NCBI GenBank assembly: GCA_038227745.1
Contig: JBBRPS010000443.1
Location: 1 to 8,611, forward strand
DNA: 8,611 nt
From: DASPXY01 sp038227745
GTDB lineage: Bacteria; Planctomycetota; Planctomycetia; Gemmatales; Gemmataceae
Direction: 5' to 3'
The notes below the pieces were generated by a model that had not been told where the DNA came from, made no database searches, and was given only the letters and a program-made list of their open reading frames with translations. This document shows, piece after piece, positions 7,101 to 8,611 of the stretch. A program made the position numbers and the translations under genes. The stretch's first letter is position 1; each line of letters starts with the position of its first letter.

Positions 7101-8611
7101 CCACACACCCGACCGAGGACCCGGCCGGCCTGACCTACGTCTGGCAGTTCGCGGGGCGCGGCGATGTGGTGGGCCGCACGGCCGCCTTCTCCGTCGCCGG
7201 CCTCGACGGCCCGGGCCAGTACCCGGTACACCTCACGGTCACCGACGCGGAGGGCCACAGCGACACCGCCGACGCGGTCATTCGGGTGAGCAACGTGGCG
7301 CCGACGCCGGCCCTCGCCGGCGCCCCCGCCACCAGTCCGGAAGGCACGACGATCAATCTGACCGGCAGCGCCACCGACCCCGGCCCCGACACGGTCAGCC
7401 TCACCTGGGCGGTGACGAAGAACGGCAACCCCTACGCCACCGGCGCGGGCGCGGCCTTCAGCTTCACGCCGGACGACAACGGCAGCTACGTCGTCACGCT
7501 GACGGCGGACGACGGGGACAACGGCGTGACGCCGCTCAGCACGACGGTCAACGTGACCAACGTGGCCCCGCAGAACCTCGTCCTGACGCCGCCCACGTAC
7601 GGCGTGCGCAGCCAGGCGCTGCCGTTCCTCGGCAGTTTCACCGACCCGGGCAGCGCCGACACGTGGGAGGTGAGCTGGGACTTCGGCGACGGCACCGTCA
7701 CCTCCTTCGCGCCGGCCACGGCCGCGGCGCTGGCCCCGACGCACGCCTACGCCGCGAGCGGCCCCTACACGGTCCGCTTCACGGTCCGCGACGACGACGG
7801 CGGCGTCACGACCTCGGCTCCGAGCCCGGTGACGGTCGCGGTCGTGCAGGCCCAGGGCAGCGACCTGGCCGTCGGCGGCACGGTCGGCGCCGACCAGTTC
7901 GTCTTCCGCCCGGGCGCCAGCGCGGGCCAGTGGAAGGTGACCCTGAACGGCACGGTGCTGGGGACGTTCCCCGTCGCCGGGCAGGTCAACATCTTCGGCG
8001 GCGGCGGCACGGACACGGCCCAGGTCAACGGCACCGGTCTGGCCGACGCCTTCGTGATTGACAGCGGCGCCGTGACCGTCAACGGCCAGAAGTTCGCCGG
8101 GACGAGTGTCGAGAACTGGCAGGCCAACGGCCTGGCCGGCAACGACACCTTCACCGTCCTCGGCGGCGCCGCGGCGATCGACGGTGGCGGCAACAGCGAC
8201 ACGATCATCGGCCCCGACGGGACGGCCAACGTCTGGACGGTGACCGATCCGAACGCCGGCGACCTCAACGGCGCCATCACCTTCCAGGGGGTGGAGAACC
8301 TGACGGGCGGCGACGGGTCGGACACGTTCCTGCTCGGAGGGAACGGCTCGGTGGCGGGCGTGCTCGACGGCCGCGGCGGCGGCGATACGCTGGACTACAG
8401 CGGGGCGCCCGCGGCGGTCACGGTGAACCTCAGCACCTTGAAGGCCACGCGGACCGGCGGCATCGCCAACCTCGAAAGGCTGGTCGGCGGCGCCACGGCC
8501 GGCGACACCCTGGTCGGTGGGGACGTGACGAACGCCTGGAACGTGACGGCGGCCAACGGCGGCGACGCCAACGGCTTCCAGTTCAGCGGTGTGGAGAACC
8601 TGAGCGGCGGC
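4148..8611 (+). CDS. Giant multidomain repeat protein, probably surface or secreted (3' end outside window)
   Basis: One frame runs 1488 codons with no stop to the window end. Residues 1-25 are strongly basic (nine Arg, one Lys) and lack a hydrophobic core. Residues 31-37 read LEQRELL, similar to the LEPR-XLL-type N-terminal motif of giant exported proteins. A Pro/Gly/Asn linker follows (42-63). Residues 73-446 hold seven ~53-residue repeats and residues 580-953 hold seven more, with a consensus like EF.VN...DQ..P.VA.D..GNFVVAW..DGS..GVFAQRYD..G..LG. Between them (447-576) is an Ig-like domain with the Big_5-type ending VHDLAGN and an Asp-rich DGDGDG turn (556-561). Three PKD-like domains follow (961-1050, 1051-1138, 1141-1231); the third has the canonical WDFGDGT (1177-1183). 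From 1234 on there are Gly/Asp-rich units with VENLTGG (1382-1388) and VENLSGG (1482-1488). No enzyme domain is visible, so an adhesive or structural cell-surface role is inferred. Ribosome site GGAGGG precedes the ATG. Confidence 0.95.
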   Translation, partial: MKFAWWRQRSAARRAARRRQRNHYRPTAELLEQRELLFFPVPPPGGGGNPPPPPPGGGNPPPPVLLAQPSGPEFRVNSYTPGDQGLASAAADAAGDTLVVWQSAGEDGSGNGIYGQLYGPNGVPRGHEFPVNQTAANDQAKPAVAASADGHFIVVWRSNQANWWYDGYARAFDAQGNALSAEVPVTQAAMYNSADNLSVAVDQGGNFTVAWEESQFGRQSLVYARRFQPDGTPLTARVTVTPSPGFIPAHPAVAGDAAGNFAVAWVGMTPSFQAAVFAQRFNASAAPLSGQFQVSDSGDFAQSVAAAVKPMGELAVAWSSYGGDGSGTGVLGRFYDGTGTAVTAPQPLSNVTADNQQDPALAVDGDGNFLLAWDSANQDGNGLGVYARRFAPQGTALDASDVQVNTFTGGDQSRPAVAVGGGNLLIAWSEADGSAGGVFAQRYSSQPDVVPPTVGDLLTPGGDLIPAGASLHQPLPTLVVDFSERLTDAEVDNPANWVVTQNGNDITAGITAITQALDPARDRYEATLTFAAPLGTGAYTVTLHANVHDLAGNGLDGDGDGSPGGDFTRAFSISGVLPVGTEFLVNDQYTTNRQVNPDIARDAQGNFVVAWQSLNEDGSDWGVFAQRYNAQGQEVGTEFRVNDNTAAWQSDPRVAMDPAGDLVITWVNRPSGPDYDVWARVYDPAGNAVGGQFLVNQNTAYAQASQAVAMDAHGDFVVTWVTEYAGSAIAARRYDKYGNPLSDEFAVTTLNNYQHGGPSVAMDSAGNFVLGWQVGGLVDSWDGFAQRYDKDGHLVGSEFQVNYYTDGDQTSPLMVLRDDGELFTFFGSNSPTAGGLGIYARQFDAGNNPLGVEYPVTNDHTGFYPSAALGTDAAGNFVLLYGTYDASGDGIYARLLDATATPTGDRFRVNSTVGGSQDASRVSVGPGGDFIAVWYSDGQDGSAEAIIGQRFSGATPAPSKPHANAGGPYDVPEGNNTITLDATGTTHPTEDPAGLTYVWQFAGRGDVVGRTAAFSVAGLDGPGQYPVHLTVTDAEGHSDTADAVIRVSNVAPTPALAGAPATSPEGTTINLTGSATDPGPDTVSLTWAVTKNGNPYATGAGAAFSFTPDDNGSYVVTLTADDGDNGVTPLSTTVNVTNVAPQNLVLTPPTYGVRSQALPFLGSFTDPGSADTWEVSWDFGDGTVTSFAPATAAALAPTHAYAASGPYTVRFTVRDDDGGVTTSAPSPVTVAVVQAQGSDLAVGGTVGADQFVFRPGASAGQWKVTLNGTVLGTFPVAGQVNIFGGGGTDTAQVNGTGLADAFVIDSGAVTVNGQKFAGTSVENWQANGLAGNDTFTVLGGAAAIDGGGNSDTIIGPDGTANVWTVTDPNAGDLNGAITFQGVENLTGGDGSDTFLLGGNGSVAGVLDGRGGGDTLDYSGAPAAVTVNLSTLKATRTGGIANLERLVGGATAGDTLVGGDVTNAWNVTAANGGDANGFQFSGVENLSGG
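4364..5485 (+). repeat. Protein repeat array A: seven ~53-residue units
   Basis: These encode residues 73-446 of the giant protein. Units begin near residues 73, 128, 182, 237, 291, 345 and 400. Each has an entry strand (EFRVN-like), a central hydrophobic strand ending in W (VVW, VVW, VAW, VAW, VAW, LAW, IAW) and an exit strand such as VFAQRF or VYARRF. The DNA copies are diverged, so the array is old and not a recent expansion. Seven blade-length units suggest a beta-propeller; that fold is inference. Confidence 0.8.
5486..5884 (+). other. Ig-like (Big_5-type) domain separating the two repeat arrays
   Basis: Residues 447-579 of the giant protein carry no repeat-unit signature. LVVDFSERLTDAEVDNPANW (478-497) followed by YTVTLHANVHDLAGN (539-553) matches the pattern of bacterial Ig-like domains that have a 'vdFSE..' strand and a closing 'DLAGN'. 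DGDGDGSPGGD (556-566) right after it is a likely calcium-binding loop. Confidence 0.7.
5885..7006 (+). repeat. Protein repeat array B: seven ~53-residue units
   Basis: These encode residues 580-953 of the giant protein. Units begin near residues 580, 636, 690, 743, 797, 852 and 905. The consensus is that of array A and is better conserved in the first units (EFLVND..., FVVAWQS, VFAQRYN). The fifth and sixth units lose the central Trp (FTFFGS, VLLYGT). The array has the same unit number and nearly the same length as array A (374 residues each). Confidence 0.8.
7028..7840 (+). other. Three tandem PKD-like domains
   Basis: Residues 961-1231 hold three ~90-residue beta-sandwich units. The first begins ANAGGPYDVPEG and ends with YPVHLTVTDAEGHSDT. 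The second begins after VSNVAP and ends with YVVTLTADDGDNG. The third contains WDFGDGT, then THAYAASGPYTVRFTVRDDD. PKD domains are common spacers or carbohydrate/protein-binding modules in extracellular proteins, which supports an extracellular location. Confidence 0.85.

Noticed and set aside
4235..8325. A series of long minus-strand frames (4235-5563, 5594-6727, 6782-7744, 7765-8325)
   Set aside because: All lie opposite the giant plus-strand gene, whose frame has clear repeats, PKD motifs and a ribosome site. The antisense translations are Val/Ala/Gly/Arg-rich artefacts of codon bias.

Overview
The window looks like chromosomal DNA of a high-GC bacterium, most likely a planctomycete of the Gemmata type. 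That placement is inference. It rests on the strong G/C bias at third codon positions, on a giant surface or secreted protein whose N-terminus carries a LEQRELL motif like the one common in planctomycete giant proteins, and on its repeat/PKD architecture. There is no rRNA or other marker to confirm it.

Layout: (1) Positions 14-144 hold five copies of a perfect 19-bp palindrome at an exact 28-bp period. They end 10 bp from the stop codon of the next gene. (2) Positions 155-2971, minus strand: a complete sucA, the E1 subunit of 2-oxoglutarate dehydrogenase. A possible 18-codon leader ORF overlaps its start. (3) Positions 2972-3152: an intergenic region dominated by a long hairpin made of heptamer (AAAAGGC) repeats. 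(4) Positions 3153-3629, minus strand: a complete tsaE, the ATPase of the tRNA t6A-modification machinery. (5) Positions 3630-4147: a divergent intergenic region. It holds a 76-nt nested REP-like palindrome, a good sigma70-type promoter facing right, a 14-bp palindrome downstream of that promoter, and a GC-rich stem-loop with a pyrimidine tail just before the next gene. (6) Positions 4148-8611, plus strand: one reading frame of 1488 codons, open to the window end. It encodes a giant multidomain protein: basic N-terminus with LEQRELL, Pro/Gly linker, seven ~53-residue repeats, an Ig-like domain, seven more repeats, three PKD domains, then Gly/Asp-rich repeats that run off the end.

sucA (TCA cycle) and tsaE (tRNA modification) are housekeeping genes on one strand. 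They are separated by a 181-bp gap with a strong hairpin, so a shared transcript is possible but not shown. The giant protein is divergently oriented and has its own promoter and leader; it shows no functional link to the other two. The unexplained content is the repeat DNA (three different palindromic families in under 4 kb) and the regular 7+7 repeat architecture of the giant protein.
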